Shown here: positions 36,101 to 46,114 of the stretch, piece by piece
Layout: the number at the start of each line of letters is the position of its first letter
Numbering within the stretch: position 1 is the first letter of the stretch
DNA from: Luidia sarsii
Lineage: Eukaryota; Echinodermata; Asteroidea; Paxillosida; Luidiidae
Assembly: GCA_949987565.1 (NCBI GenBank)
Contig: OX465119.1
Location: forward strand, 12,072,897-12,136,896
Length of the DNA stretch: 64,000 nucleotides
Direction: 5' to 3'
Translations under genes and position numbers: made by a program
Notes under the pieces: generated by a model
Database searches by the model: none
What the model was told of the DNA's origin: nothing
What the model saw: the letters and a program-made list of their open reading frames with translations, nothing else

Positions 36101-39100
36101 ATAATCACAAACAATTTGTGATTATTTTTTTATATATTTTTTTTTTTACAGATTTCTCAACTAGTTTCCTTTCACTTCATTTCTTTGAAAAGAGGAGCCT
36201 CTCGTTAAATTATGACACTCCTTGCTCGTCTCCCTCTTGCCCTCACCCTCCGGCGCCCCAAGCAATAAATAGCTTTGAAGTTTGAATACAAAGATGTCCG
36301 ATATTTTCTACGCCATGAGTTGTGTCTCCCCTTTGCTGAACTGTTTGTGGGTTGTTTTTTCTCCAGTGCATTAGTCCCGGCGCTGTTGGTTACGTCAAGA
36401 CGGACACGCCTAAGCGGTGGCACTACATGAACAGCGTCCGCATTGAAGACACTCTCATTGCAGTGGAGCAAGGCTACACGATATCCAAGTAAGGTTTCTC
36501 TTGATATAACGGAACACCTTGGGGACATCTTCTTCCTCTCGAGTACCTTCTCTGATTGAACTCATCCTAGTAATGGTGAAAACAGCTAACAGCATTTTGT
36601 TTGTGAGTGCGCCTAATTCACACAGCTTGTGTACATGCGCTGGGCGGGTAGAAGTGGGCATTCTAGAAGACGGGCACTTGTGACGCCAGGTACGGAGTGC
36701 GTGGCGTCCAGCCGCAATGCAAGTTGAGCCCACGCCAGTCACACGCATACACGCGCAAGTTCGCTGGATACCCGTGGCATTGGGCTCTCCTGGTGTCGTT
36801 TCTTAAAGGCGCTGTCTGATTTAAGCCCAAGTTATGTCCGTAATAACGTTGCACCCAGTGATTGAAAATGGTACCATGATTCTTGCACAGGTGTTCCACA
36901 ATTTTTCCTCTAAAAGAAAGTGGTGTTGGTAGTTTAATCAATTCTGTATCACTTTCTTTAGTGGACCCTCTGGTGGGTGTGACGGTGGCGGGCACGGCTA
37001 CGATAACCTCAAGGCAGATCAGATGAGGGTAATTGGATTATCGCACTTAACGTGTATTGGTACTGTTGGTTCCCTGCGGCTAGATGATGGCTGGGAACTG
37101 GCTGGTGTACAGTAACCCGCCATATTCTTTCACTGGTTCGTGACTGACTACAGGCTGCATGTTCCCCTGCGGCAAATCGGCTGGTTACCTGCCAGAGGAG
37201 GCATTGTACACTGCGTCATCAACTTGGCTAATTACTGGTCAGTGAATGCAGGGCACCCTGCTGTAAAATGGCCCGTGACTGGCCGGTGCATGGATACATG
37301 GCTTTCTGCTTAAACTGCCTTGCGACTGGCCATTGGATGCCAGACTCTCTCAAATAAACTAGCTAGTGACTGGCCAGTGGATGTAGGGTTCTTTGAGACA
37401 AACTGGCTAGCAACTGGCCAGTGGATGCCAGACTCTCTCAAATAAACTAGCTAGTGACTGGCCAGTGGATTTAGGGCTCTTTGAGACAAACTGGCTAGCA
37501 ACTGGCCAGTGGATGCCAGACTCTCTCAAATAAACTAGCTAGTGACTGGCCAGTGGATTTAGGGCTCTTTGAGACAAACTGGCTAGCTACTGGCCAGTGG
37601 ATGCAGGGCTCTTTGAGGCAAACTGGCTAGCAACTGGCCAGTGGATGTCAGTCTCTCTCAAATAAACTAGCTAGTAACTGGCCAGTGGATGCAGGGCTCT
37701 TTGAGACAAACTGGCTAGCAACCGGCCAGTGGATGCCAGACCCTCTCAAACAAACAAGCTAGTGACTGGCCAGTGGATGTAGGGTTCTTTGAGACAAACT
37801 GGCTAGCAACTGGCCAGTGGATGCCAGACCCTCTCAAATAAACAAGCTAGTGACTGGCCAGTGGATGTAGGGCTCTTTGAGACAAACTGGCTACTAACTG
37901 GCCAGTGGATGCAGGGCTCTTTGAGACAAACTGGCTAGCAAGCGGCCAGTGGATGCCAGACCCTCTCAAATAAACAAGCTAGTAACTGGCCAGTGGACGC
38001 CAGACTCTGGATATCATCTGGCCAGTGGGTACCAGACTCTGTCAAACAAACTAGCTAGTAACTCGCCAGTGAGTACATTTCCCCCTGCTGCACACTAGCT
38101 ACTGCCTGGTCAATGGTTGATGGCGCTTCGAGAAGGGCTCCATCGTTGACAGGCCAAACGCTGGTCAACTGCTATATTATAGCCGCCCTCGATAACTCGC
38201 TTCATTCTTTCTTACGATGCCCTACTCTCATTCCGATGATCCGTCTCTAGGCACTTTTCTTGGCCTACGGCCCAGACTTCAAAGCCAGCTTCGAGACCAA
38301 GCCTTTCCACAACATTGAAATGATGAACATGATGTGCGGTAAGTACAGAAGGATGGCTGACCCAAGTACATCATCCAATCTTCTCTTGTTTTTAGAGTGA
38401 GATAGGCCTATTTCTTTCGGCCCCGTCTGTCTCTCGTGTCATTTCATATAAACAAAGATATATAAGAGAAACAAGGGCCCTTTTCCAAAACCCGGCTTAG
38501 GCTTCGGCTCCGGCTTCGTCTCTGTTTCCAAAAGCTGACAACACAGGTTGAAGCTTTGGATTGCACCAAGTATGATACATCCAATAATACGGAGATTCAC
38601 AATAGTGCGCCCTCAAGAGTTTGCAACGCGTTGGCCAATCACAACGCAAACTGTCGACCCTTTCCTTCGTCTAAATGGTACTAGGGAGCGATCCGCTGCG
38701 ATGTACAGCAAGATAAGGGTGGCATACTTCTCTGACTAGCGCCATCTCCCCCTCCAAAGATCGCTGACTATTTTGGGAATGCCCTCGTAAAAAAATGACA
38801 TGGTTTCGTTTCCGTCTGATTCTCTCGTCTTCCCCCTCAAGACGTCATGGGCATCACTCCTCCCGCCAATGATGGCGAGCCGGGAAGCCTGCACCACATC
38901 CTCCGCGACCCTCCGGCCCTGCCTCCGGTGGACGACTCCGGCGTGTCTGCCTCGCTGGCGTGTCCTTTCCCCGCCTCCGCGGCAGACTACGGCGCTAGGC
39001 TGAGCGAGGACGCTTCGACGTGCACGTGTGACCTACCAGTGAGTCAGACTCGAAGGTTTGCACGGTGGAAATACTCTAAGTGGAAGGTTTGCGGTGACAC

Positions 39101-42100
39101 CATGAAGCGCTTCTCTTTCGAGAAGGGGTGCAGCATTTCCCCCACAATTCAACCAAACTGTGATTTTGTGATCTTCTCGTCTTTGCATTGAGATGAACGA
39201 GCTACTTTACGTCCTAGTCGCAACCTTTGGCATAGCGTTCTTAAGAAGAACAAAAAGGATTTACCCGTTTTTAAATTTCCATATTGCATCAACTATCTTT
39301 CCCTTTTAACAGGCTGGAACGAGCGAAACTCTCACCGATTTTGACTTGCGACTGAATTTAACGGACAGTGAACGTGAGTGACTGCGAATGTAGTTTGATG
39401 GCGGGATCGAACACTGGACCCTGTGTCCGTCTTAATTCAATGTGAAAGGGCCAGTGTTAAGGGATGGTTGATTGATAATGTAATAATCAACGCCTATACC
39501 AGTTACCTATAATGTATGACCCACACTGTACTGTATTACCAACCGATAATGTAACGCAAAGTGACCCATATGTGACCCGGCACAACGACATGAGGAATAT
39601 CCGACCAAAACACTTTTTGAGTAAACAACGCCTGAAGTTAAAGTATTTTCACAATTCGATTACAAATAAATTTTCTTTCTTTTTTATTTTCGGAAATTTT
39701 AAGTATAAGGGGATATTATATTTTGATATCATTTGAAAGCTAATGGTATACTATTTCACATCATTAGAAAACCTCAAAATCTCAAAAGTGGGGTTATTCT
39801 TCATTATGCTGTGCCGAGTCACATTTGCCTACTACATCAAATGTTTGTACTGTAGCACAATATTTAGAAAAATTACAAATTAACCTATGACCAGTCAAAG
39901 ATTTCTTTTCCATTTTTCAACAATATTTCAAAGCTCCCACTTAGTTCATCTTTGATTTTTCTTGGACAATAATGTCTCAGTTACATTTTGCTACTATAAT
40001 ATTGGAGCCCTTAATGAATTTCACAGCCTTGAAAAGCAAAAGTTGAAAGACGCCGAGTAGAAATGTCACGCCTTGGTTTCCACAGAGACGGCGGCCAAGG
40101 CCGCGCATGCGCCGTTCGGCATGCCCGAGGTCAACTTTATGGCGGACTTCTGCGAGTTGAGCCAAACGGATTACGTCACGGCCTACAGCCACGAACTGAA
40201 AATGCCGCTGTACGCAACGTTTACCATGGAGAGGAAAACGGTGAGAATTTGTTGCAGGTTTCTCTGTGTACTTAACAATTATCGTTTAATTAGTCTGTAT
40301 TCATTGAATTTGTGTTAAACGAGAGTTTTGCGTATCACAGTACGTTGTCCGGTCATTTAAAGTGTGGTAATAAGGGCAGGTACACGGAGTTGCTTCGCTG
40401 GTATATCGTGCATGATGTCTTAACACGAGAGGGCGCTATTCTTACTTTTTCAATTCCTAAGTTGTAACTTATCGTGCGGTACATATTACATTTACAGAAC
40501 AGAGGAATGGAGACAATGGTCAACTGCACCAGAGCTGACGTGCGCGTTCCCTCCGCCATGACGCCTAATTGCAGCGACTATGACGTAGCAGGCCACGCAA
40601 TGGCTAACATCACTAAGGGATTCCTGTACTCGCCCGGTATGAATAGGCCTACTAATTATGAACAAGCGGCTGTTTATCTTTCGACCAAAGGTCAGAGGTC
40701 AATGGTAGTAAGGTTTCGGTTTGGATCGGTTTGGACCGGTTCGGTTCGGGTCGGTTCGGTTCGGTTCGGATCGCTTCGGTTCGGATCGGTTGGGTTGGGT
40801 TGGGTTGGGTTGGGTTCGGATCGGTTCGGTTCGTTGCGGTTCGGATCGGTTGGGTTGGGTTGGGTTGGGTTGGATTGGGTTGGGTTCGGTTCGGATCGGA
40901 TCGGTTGGGTTGGGTTGGGTTCGGTTCGGTTCGGATCGGTTCGGTTCGGTTCGGTTCGGTTCAGTTCGGTTCGGTTCGGTTCGGGTTCGGTTCGGTCCAG
41001 CTCGGCTCTGTTGGAGTCGTTTGGACCAGTAGTCTTGGACAGGATCAAGGGTGTGTTGGGTTGAGCCGGGGTGTACATGGTTTATATTCGCTGGCATTCG
41101 TTAGTTTGGTTTGGGTTGGACTAGGACGGGACCCTGCAATGTTTAGTGGATGTTTTGCGGTGACACCGTATTTGTAGCACTTATCTTTCAAGAGAGAATT
41201 TGGCGAGCCACACTCATTCTCAATAGAGATGCGTTACATTGTGTCACCTCAAACCTTCCACTAATAACTTCCACCATGCAAACCTTCAAGTCTTACCCTG
41301 CAATGTGATGACATTAGGCAATGGTTCTTTGACGAGGACTGCCCATTAGAAGAAAACAAATCAATGGGTCCGCTCAAACACTTGAAAAAATCTCTGTATT
41401 CTTGATACACTTCCTTGTGGATTTAAAAACCTGCAGGTCTCACGGAGACGCTTGGAGCTCAGATGGATGCACGCCTTACGTCCAATATGGTGCCACAGTA
41501 CGTAGGCTTCATACATGGTGAGATTACACCCGGAGTACAGACGGATCCCACGATGCACACATTGCTTGGTATCATGTACCATGAAACCGATCTCATTATG
41601 AAGACAATGCATCATAATAAGTAATAGGTTTGTGAGTACGAATCGGGGAGACTCGTTGTCTTGAACGGTATGCTTTCTTCGTCTTCAGGAGATATTCTCG
41701 TGAAAACGTCAGAACCACACATACTCATAAAAAAAATGGCATGGTTTTACCGCAAACTATTATTTTTTCTGCTATTCTCACCATGAAAACATTTAAATTT
41801 CATAACAATGCATCGCTGGTGAGACATACCGCCCGATGCCAGTGATAGACAAGCAAAATTAAAGTGTCAACAGTCGACGCAAAAAGTGTAGACGGATACT
41901 ATTGATGGATATAGTAGACGAATGCCACAGTATACATTATACGATTACCATCGTTAGACAAATACGTAGTAGACTGATCCCATTATTACTATGGTAGATG
42001 CATATCGTAATAGACATATCACTTTCTAGACACATCTCCTCGTAGACATCCTACAGTAGACGAATATGTGACCCGGCACAACGACATGAGAAATATCCCA

Positions 42101-44920
42101 CTAAAACACTTTTTGAGTAAACAACGCCTGAAGTTAAAGTATTTTCACAATTCGATTACAAATCAATTTTCTTTCTTTTTTATTTTCGGAAATTTTAATT
42201 ATTACAGGATATTATATTTTGATATCATTTCAAAGCTAATGGTATACTCTTTCACATCATTAGAAAACCTCAAAATCTCAAAAATTGGGTTATTCCTCAT
42301 TATGCTGTGCCGGGTCACATATCATAGTAGACGAATCTCATCGGTACACAAAATAATTCCTTAGTGGACAAATCACTACGGAATCCCGTTGTAGTCCCAT
42401 AACAGACAAATCCCACAGTACGCAGTGTACACACAAATGCCACGGTGCCCAAGAAAGCACCATTAAAATCGAATGAAGCATCTCTTGCCTCGCCGTCTTC
42501 TTCTCCACCCCCCCAAAAAAAATCCTCTCAGATTTGTGGAGCGGATTCCTCGACGTCCACTTCCCTCTCTGGGCGGACGAGTACAACGGAATCAACGTTG
42601 TCACCGGCCCCATCTTTGACTACGACTTCGACGGTCTCAGAGATTCCTCGCAGGTCCTGGAGGAAAAGGGGTAGGTGCCATAGCCCTTCGGCTCTCCTTC
42701 CTCTGGAATCTAATTAGTCTTCTGGTGACGACCTATCCATAACCCATAACCGCTGACTGTCTTCTTATTCTGGGTGCGTTCGTTTAGCGTTCATACCCGT
42801 GCAGTTTCAATGTCATCATACCGGCCCTTTTGGAGTGTATGTTTAGGGATTTGATACTAACTAATGAACTACATGTAAACAAGTACACAAAAGTGTGCCC
42901 TTCCACGGGGGTAGTCACTGTAAGGAGCAAACACTACCTAACCAGTTCTTACCCCCGTTTCTGGACACGCAAATGTGGTTGTTAACCGCTGTAGGCATGT
43001 ATAGGCAGGATGTCTTCACCATAGCGTAGCTCTGGTACTGAGTGCCCAGTCTTACTAGTGGTGGAGCTTTTCATGCACTCCTGGATGGAGTTTCTTGCCC
43101 TACCATTGTTCTATCGTTATGGCCATCATGGGCAATGAATGGACAGTGGGTTCACTACTGTGGTATAGGCTACAGCCTGCATTGGAATGTATCAAAGGCC
43201 TACTGGCCTAGTTAATCTGATGTGGTTACTACCAATCTTGGGCAGGTGTCTTAGGAATTTCCCTACATATTCTCAAATACTACGAGCGTTCGATTACCTT
43301 CCAACCAAGAACTTCATAAAAGGGTTGGATTTCTCAAAGCCTTGCGATGCATCGGTGCTTAACGTATGATAGCTAGCCCACCTTGATATACATTTTCTAA
43401 ACAATTAGAGGGCCTATACCTTTCGATCCTAGCTAAACTTTTCTTAAAAGCAGAATGGTACTGCTTGGATCGAAATCTCAGGCCCTCTTCTCTTTCAAAA
43501 TTAAAGTAGATTTTAAAATCGTGGAGAAAGATATCGACTGGACCGGGGTTGGAACCCCGATAAGTTAATCGCTATACCACCTGAGCTATCCAGCCCTTAG
43601 GCCGTGCCCGAAACGGGCGTCTAGAGCTAGGTCTGAGCCTTCCCCCTATTGGAAATACACGGAGATGCAAAGACAACAGCCCTAGCCGTAGCTCTGAAAG
43701 CCCGTTTCGGACACGGCTATAGTCTCTAAAGAATTTGACGACCGCGAGCAAAAGATGAAAATATGGCGTAATGATTTTTTTTTTTTAATTGCAGAGCCAA
43801 GGTGGGGGACACGTTCGTTCCCTCGCACTTCTTCGTGGTGATTAGTCGATGTGCCGGGGGCCAGACCGTCGGTGCTCCAGACTGTAGCCAGCTGGAGCCA
43901 CTGCCCTTGATCCTGCAGAACACCGACGGCATCCAGACGTGCCAGGTACGTCAAAGAAACAACTTGAAGTCCCGGGCGAATTTTTTCAAATTCCCTGTGA
44001 TCAAAGTCCGAGGCGCTTTTGGGCGTTTTTGTTTTACCATGACGGGGATTTGTCCCCACAATAGTCTGAAGTGTACTCGGTACCGTATAATTATTATGCA
44101 CAGTGCTCTCAGGAAGCAGCGGTGAACTCCCTAACTTAGCAGAATCGGATTCGAACGTGATACGAATGTGTGGTTAGCACCGTGTGCTCAGCACTTGTGC
44201 TACCCATGGGGGATACGATTTATATTTGGGTTCCGGTGTGTTTCGTTACTCCAGTATGCAACTTCAATGATGGATCTTAAGTGATGGTCTGTCGGTTACC
44301 AGCGAATTCGCGCGGTGACCATCATTGTTTACAGGGGACTATGCACATCGCATCAGTGATATGTTCTAACTCCTGTACCTTGCTCCATTTCCTACCTAGC
44401 GTGTAGGTAGCATAGTGTGCTCAGTGCTTTGCCCGATTGCGAGGTGATTTGCGTTAGTGAGAATGCAATTTATTGAGATTTTGCCCACATGAAGTTTCCT
44501 TAGCACTATATGCTCAGTGTTTCGTCCGGTTGCCTGGTGATGTATCGGTGAGAATGTAATTCAGTGAGCTTGTTCTACCTGGCGTGTAGCTGCCACTGTA
44601 CACCAAGTGCTTGTTTGAAATGCATCAAAGTGCATCTCAGTGCATCGCGGGACAAAAGCCAGCGTGACGCTCGCACTAGCTTCCTGTCCCACGATACACT
44701 GCGATCTGAGAGACCGGAAGTCACGTGTATTGACCGCTCTCCGTTGCAGATGACCCCTGACTTCGTCCTGACCCACGTGGCTGCGGTCAAGGACATCGAG
44801 CTGCTGACCGGACTGCGATTCTTTCCCGATCTCGACCGCTACGAGTCCATCCGCTTGCGGACGCACAACGTGGAGGCCAACTCGCTCTTCTCCGACTGGC
44901 GGCTTCAGAACCATATGTAA
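23097..44920 (+). CDS. ENPP-A: ENPP1/3-type ectonucleotide pyrophosphatase/phosphodiesterase, no SMB domains
   Basis: Coding exons: 23097-23102 (tentative), 26046-26102 (probable), 27073-27102, 27647-27854, 28641-28698, 28931-29022, 29637-29716, 30486-30605, 31150-31225, 32467-32500, 33266-33331, 33901-33973, 34709-34861, 35489-35561, 36000-36040, 36367-36488, 36962-37028, 38251-38338, 38842-39038, 39313-39373, 40086-40240, 40498-40636, 41437-41517, 42532-42670, 43795-43945, 44750-44920. They total 2538 nt, 845 aa, all phases closing. Residues 32-52 form a Gly-rich membrane anchor (type II), 53-100 a Pro/Thr-rich stalk. The phosphodiesterase domain keeps Asp132 (SLDGFR), nucleophile Thr168 (LTFPNH), Asp288/His292, Asp335/His336 (ADHGM) and His441. 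The nuclease-like domain (about 575-845) has RADVRVP and a calcium-loop motif DYDFDG. The family hydrolyses extracellular nucleotides to NMP and pyrophosphate at the cell surface. Vertebrate ENPP1-3 have two somatomedin-B domains after the anchor; none is present. From 27647 on the model is firm. Confidence 0.9.
23199..23448 (+). mobile_element. MITE with TGTGACCCGGCACA terminal repeats (short form)
   Basis: Ends TGTGACCCGGAACAACGACA and ATGCTGTGCCGGGTCACA, flanked by TA on each side. It lies about 95 bp after the tentative first ENPP-A donor. Confidence 0.9.
23505..23600 (+). mobile_element. Tail of second SINE family, divergent
   Basis: 'gatgtaattcaatgatagggtgccct...gggtgctttacccgactgcccg' corresponds to the tail at 15590-15690 with many changes and no tRNA-like head. 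Confidence 0.45.
24413..24462 (+). mobile_element. Half copy of GACGTTTCGATCC foldback element
   Basis: Only the right arm remains: 'tttgagaaaggtcctgctag', 'gatcaaaacgtcaggcccac', 'taaatttta'. It follows a degenerate CT-rich stretch (24170-24400) with repeated 'tttgatctttccccctc'. Confidence 0.75.
25139..25370 (+). mobile_element. Two GGTTTGCGGTGACACC-family copies, one inside the other
   Basis: A first left end at 25151 ('gtgaaaggtttgcagtgaca') is interrupted by unrelated sequence after 25220, and a second left end starts at 25265 ('ggaggtttgcggtgacacca') with the usual interior up to 'cgtttcgggta'. It lies in an ENPP-A 5' intron. Confidence 0.7.
26194..26660 (-). mobile_element. CACTA-like MITE, full length
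   Basis: 467 bp from CACTATGAACATATAAACCG to TTTAGATGTTCATAGTG. Flanks TCT and TGT differ by one base, consistent with a mutated 3-bp duplication. It starts 91 bp after the probable ENPP-A exon ending at 26102. Confidence 0.9.
26676..26790. mobile_element. Diverged GACGTTTCGATCC foldback copy
   Basis: 'gcaggacctttaacgaaggc' and 'ggaaaaggacctgctccgat' followed by 'caaaacgacaggcccac'. The left arm is shortened by the adjacent CACTA-like MITE. Confidence 0.55.
26957..27000 (+). mobile_element. Left end of TTAA-flanked MITE (fragment)
   Basis: TTAA at 26953-26956 followed by AGGCCCAATACAAAATTGCC, the left end of the family at 28187. The right end was not found. Confidence 0.5.
27180..27345. mobile_element. 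GACGTTTCGATCC foldback element with outer motif
   Basis: Outer 'gttgcaaactgctcactgactgaaatgacc' at 27186, arms 'gagggcctgacgtttcgtta' and 'aggatcgagatgtcaggtcc', loop 'tcataggcactttgcctttgaga'. ENPP-A intron. Confidence 0.8.
28187..28498. mobile_element. TTAA-flanked MITE, AGGCCCAATACAACA ends
   Basis: Left AGGCCCAATACAACATTACG, right ...CGATGTTGTATATGGTCT, flanked on both sides by TTAA (28183-28186 and 28499-28502). 312 bp, non-coding. The flanks suggest a piggyBac-type integration, although the TIR does not start with the CCC usual in that superfamily. Confidence 0.78.
29095..29500 (+). repeat. 68-bp minisatellite, about six units
   Basis: 'gagatcaaagggaagggcaa' starts at 29165, 29233, 29301, 29369 and 29437, an exact 68-bp spacing. 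Units carry 'gctggtagacagaccagg' or 'gcttgcagacagaccagg' variants in alternation. Purine-rich, in an ENPP-A intron right after the exon ending at 29022. Confidence 0.93.
29905..30075 (-). mobile_element. tRNA-derived SINE, single diverged copy
   Basis: B-box complement 'gcttgagcccgagatctctgg', A-box complement 'atctgaactttccagccctt', then 'tttttgctggtgtgggagcg'. Followed at 30132-30160 by a (TAG)n run. Confidence 0.7.
30748..30870 (-). mobile_element. tRNA-derived SINE, single copy
   Basis: 'cccgagacctctggttttgcg' then 'catctgagctatccacccct' and 'gtcaactagtctttgccggg'. ENPP-A intron, soon after the exon ending at 30605. Confidence 0.75.
31361..31827 (+). mobile_element. MITE with TGTGACCCGGCACA ends, long form
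   Basis: 467 bp. Ends match the short form, but the middle contains about 210 extra bases ('atgtccaaaggatttttccg' to 'caacaaagttcacacgg') also present in the copy at 34904. Flanked by TA on each side. Confidence 0.9.
32205..32330 (+). mobile_element. tRNA-derived SINE, + orientation
   Basis: 'caccatctaagggctggagagctcaggtgg' (A-box region) followed by a weakened B-box and the tail 'ggtccagtcagatttttcttcgc'. Preceded by 'cagcaaagattttttgcctg'. Confidence 0.7.
33526..33590 (+). mobile_element. Half copy of GACGTTTCGATCC foldback element
   Basis: 'ctttgagaaaggacctgatt' followed by 'ggatcgaaacgtcaggccct' and 'ctaaattttgac'. The left arm is absent. Confidence 0.7.
33695..33771 (+). repeat. 11-bp tandem repeat CAAGATGTTTG
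   Basis: Seven near-identical units in the ENPP-A intron before the exon at 33901. The translated Cys/Lys/Met-rich frame is an artefact. Confidence 0.93.
34215..34385 (-). mobile_element. tRNA-derived SINE, single copy
   Basis: 'gcaaagaaaactttgacttg' tail complement, B-box remnant 'gacccgaaacatcagg', 'catctgagctatccagccct', 'gtcaactagtctctgcggcg'. Confidence 0.75.
34904..35318 (-). mobile_element. MITE with TGTGACCCGGCACA ends, long form
   Basis: 415 bp, inverted relative to 31361 and sharing its extra middle segment. It begins 42 bp after the splice donor of the ENPP-A exon that carries the ADHGM motif (34709-34861). Flanks are AAT/ATT. Confidence 0.9.
37080..38120 (+). repeat. Satellite: 44-bp monomers in 88-bp higher-order units
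   Basis: Core from about 37320 to 38000. Monomer A reads ACTGGCCAGTGGATGTAGGG... with 'ttctttgagacaaactggct'; monomer B reads ACTGGCCAGTGGATGCCAGA... with 'ctctctcaaataaactagct'. Both are 44 bp and mostly alternate. Each starts with the perfect palindrome ACTGGCCAGT. Flanks are degenerate versions. It fills most of the ENPP-A intron 37029-38250. Confidence 0.93.
38583..38656 (+). mobile_element. Half of a short TIR element (GATTCACAATAGTGCGCCC)
   Basis: 'gattcacaatagtgcgccct' plus 'caagagtttgcaacgcgttg' matches the left end of the complete element at 58886-59049. No right end. Confidence 0.65.
39049..39135 (+). mobile_element. GGTTTGCGGTGACACC-family fragment overlapping the ENPP-A donor region
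   Basis: Outer 'cgaaggtttgcacggtggaaa' and inner 'gtggaaggtttgcggtgaca' start only about 10 bp after the splice donor at 39039. The right half is missing. Confidence 0.75.
39571..39823 (+). mobile_element. MITE with TGTGACCCGGCACA ends (short form)
   Basis: Ends TGTGACCCGGCACAACGACA and GTGCCGAGTCACA. ENPP-A intron. Confidence 0.88.
40708..41030 (+). repeat. Pentanucleotide repeat (GGTTC)n/(GGGTT)n
   Basis: About 320 bp of mixed CGGTT, GGGTT and CGGAT units on the + strand. All six frames are open for 100 or more codons as a result; none is a gene. It starts about 70 bp after the ENPP-A donor at 40637. Confidence 0.95.
41150..41300. mobile_element. GGTTTGCGGTGACACC-family element with both layers on the right
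   Basis: Left 'gttttgcggtgacaccgta', inner right 'ttgtgtcacctcaaaccttcc', outer right 'ccaccatgcaaaccttcaag'. Interior 'tagcacttatctttcaagag'. Confidence 0.8.
41860..42440 (+). repeat. Degenerate 'GTAGACGAATcCCA' repeat split by a MITE
   Basis: Loose repetition of 'gtagac(g/a)(a/g)atnccanagta' from about 41885 to 42064 and again from 42325 to 42440. The MITE at 42067-42319 sits in the middle, so it arrived after the repeat had formed. Confidence 0.6.
42067..42319 (+). mobile_element. MITE with TGTGACCCGGCACA ends (short form)
   Basis: Ends TGTGACCCGGCACAACGACA and ATGCTGTGCCGGGTCACA, flanked by TA on each side, inserted into a simple degenerate repeat in the ENPP-A intron 41518-42531. Confidence 0.92.
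42740..43400. other. ENPP-A intron, unassigned sequence
   Basis: No repeat family of this window or coding motif is recognisable between the exon ending at 42670 and the foldback copy at about 43400. Confidence 0.5.
43400..43500. mobile_element. GACGTTTCGATCC foldback element, diverged
   Basis: 'gagggcctatacctttcgat' and 'ggatcgaaatctcaggccct' flank 'agctaaacttttcttaaaag'. Complete palindromic layout with substitutions. Confidence 0.7.
43533..43601 (-). mobile_element. Compact tRNA-like SINE head
   Basis: The minus strand reads GGCTGGATAGCTCAGGTGG (A-box), then 'gggttccaaccccggtccag' (B-box region), with the spacing of a normal tRNA rather than the stretched form elsewhere. It may be closest to the ancestral head. 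Confidence 0.65.
43602..43719. mobile_element. Short TIR element, GCCGTGCCCGAAACGGGC ends
   Basis: 'gccgtgcccgaaacgggcg' and 'gcccgtttcggacacggc' are inverted, with a second inverted pair 'agagctagg'/'cctagccgtagctct' inside. It directly abuts the SINE head at 43533 and lies about 75 bp before the ENPP-A exon at 43795. Confidence 0.75.
44440..44575 (+). mobile_element. Two tail fragments of the second SINE family
   Basis: 'tgctcagtgctttgcccgat...gagaatgcaatttattgag' and 'tgctcagtgtttcgtccgg...gagaatgtaattcagtgag' repeat at about 105-bp spacing, so this tail appears duplicated here. Confidence 0.5.
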
Positions 44921-46021
44921 ATGAGATCTTCTCTCATTGGCCGCCTCAGCTAGCACGCTGTGTATGGGATAGTTCATCCAACTTTCGGCCGCAGGAGTAT
45001 ATATTTTTTTTTACACCGCAGCCTAGGGTTTTTCGCTATTATTAGTGCAAACCCGCGCTTGAAAGGAGACTAGGCCTACATAGCGCTGAGTTACGAGATT
45101 GGCCAGTCGGGATTTCTTTTGGAGGGGCGGAATGTGACTTGCTGTCGTTAAACATTGAGTTAGTTTGTCACCAATATCATGTAAGATGACTGATTAATTT
45201 CCAAGCTCTTGCTATTGTTGTAGTAATTTTTAGCAGCACTTCCTGATTTTGTAACGCAGGGCTAGTCTCTTTTCAAGCGCGAATTTGCACTCGGCAGCGA
45301 AAAAGATTTTGCTACGGTGCAAATGACAAATACGCCGGAAGCAGCACGACATGCAGATGAGTTCTCCTTCGATTGGCCACTTTTAATAAAATATGTAAAT
45401 ATCTTCTCTGATTGATGTCTGAAGCTCAATATGCAAATAAGTCCTCCCCTAATTGGCCGCTTCAGCACAATATACAAATAAATACTAGTCTCATTGGCGG
45501 CTATAGAACAATATGGCATAGGACAGTATTATTTGAAAATAATTATGTCAATGAGGTTTTTCTTCCGATTGGATGGTATATCACTGATGGCCAAAACCGT
45601 ATAAATAATTTGAATAAATCATGATTAAATTATCAAAAGAAAGTCTAGAAATAAGTTCGTCTCCCTCAAAAGGGCTGAGTCTTGTCACATTGAACATTTT
45701 TCTAAATTAAAGATCATATATGAAGGCATAGGCCACAACTTAATTGATATTGAATGAAAAATAAAGAAATCATAACTCGTGTACAATATTTCATTTTTTG
45801 TGTGTGTTTTTGGCTCCATTTAAAGCATTTGTAAACACAAAGTTGAGTAATGGCTGTGGATTTGGGGAATAATTGGTGTTTGAATAGCACTAGGCTATAC
45901 GACTGCATAACCATGGGAAAAATATTCATGTCAGATCATCTGGATGAATCTAAAAATGGAATTGAATAACAAACGTTAGCCAATTTGTAATGGCATTTGC
46001 TTCCGTATGTGCATGGTATAT

Positions 46022-46074
46022 GTAGGCGCGCTCTCGCGCGACTCATCTGTAGAGTCACGCGAGGGCGCGCCTAC
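46022..46074. repeat. GC-rich hairpin
   Basis: Arms GTAGGCGCGCTCTCGCGCGA(CTC) and GAGTCACGCGAGGGCGCGCC(TAC) pair almost fully around a 7-nt loop 'atctgta'. It stands out in AT-rich intergenic DNA. Confidence 0.85.
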
Positions 46075-46114
46075 TGGGTGACTCTACAGTATATAACTGC
46101 ATGTGTATACACAA

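Noticed and set aside
37080..38120. CRISPR-like array of regularly spaced repeats
   Set aside because: Units abut with no unique spacers, monomers alternate between two types, and the context is a eukaryotic intron; it is a satellite. The same applies to the arrays at 4962, 13381, 29095 and 61226.
40474..41177. Several overlapping open frames of 100-196 codons on both strands
   Set aside because: Only 40498-40636 is a genuine ENPP-A exon; the remainder is the pentamer array, which lacks stops in all frames.
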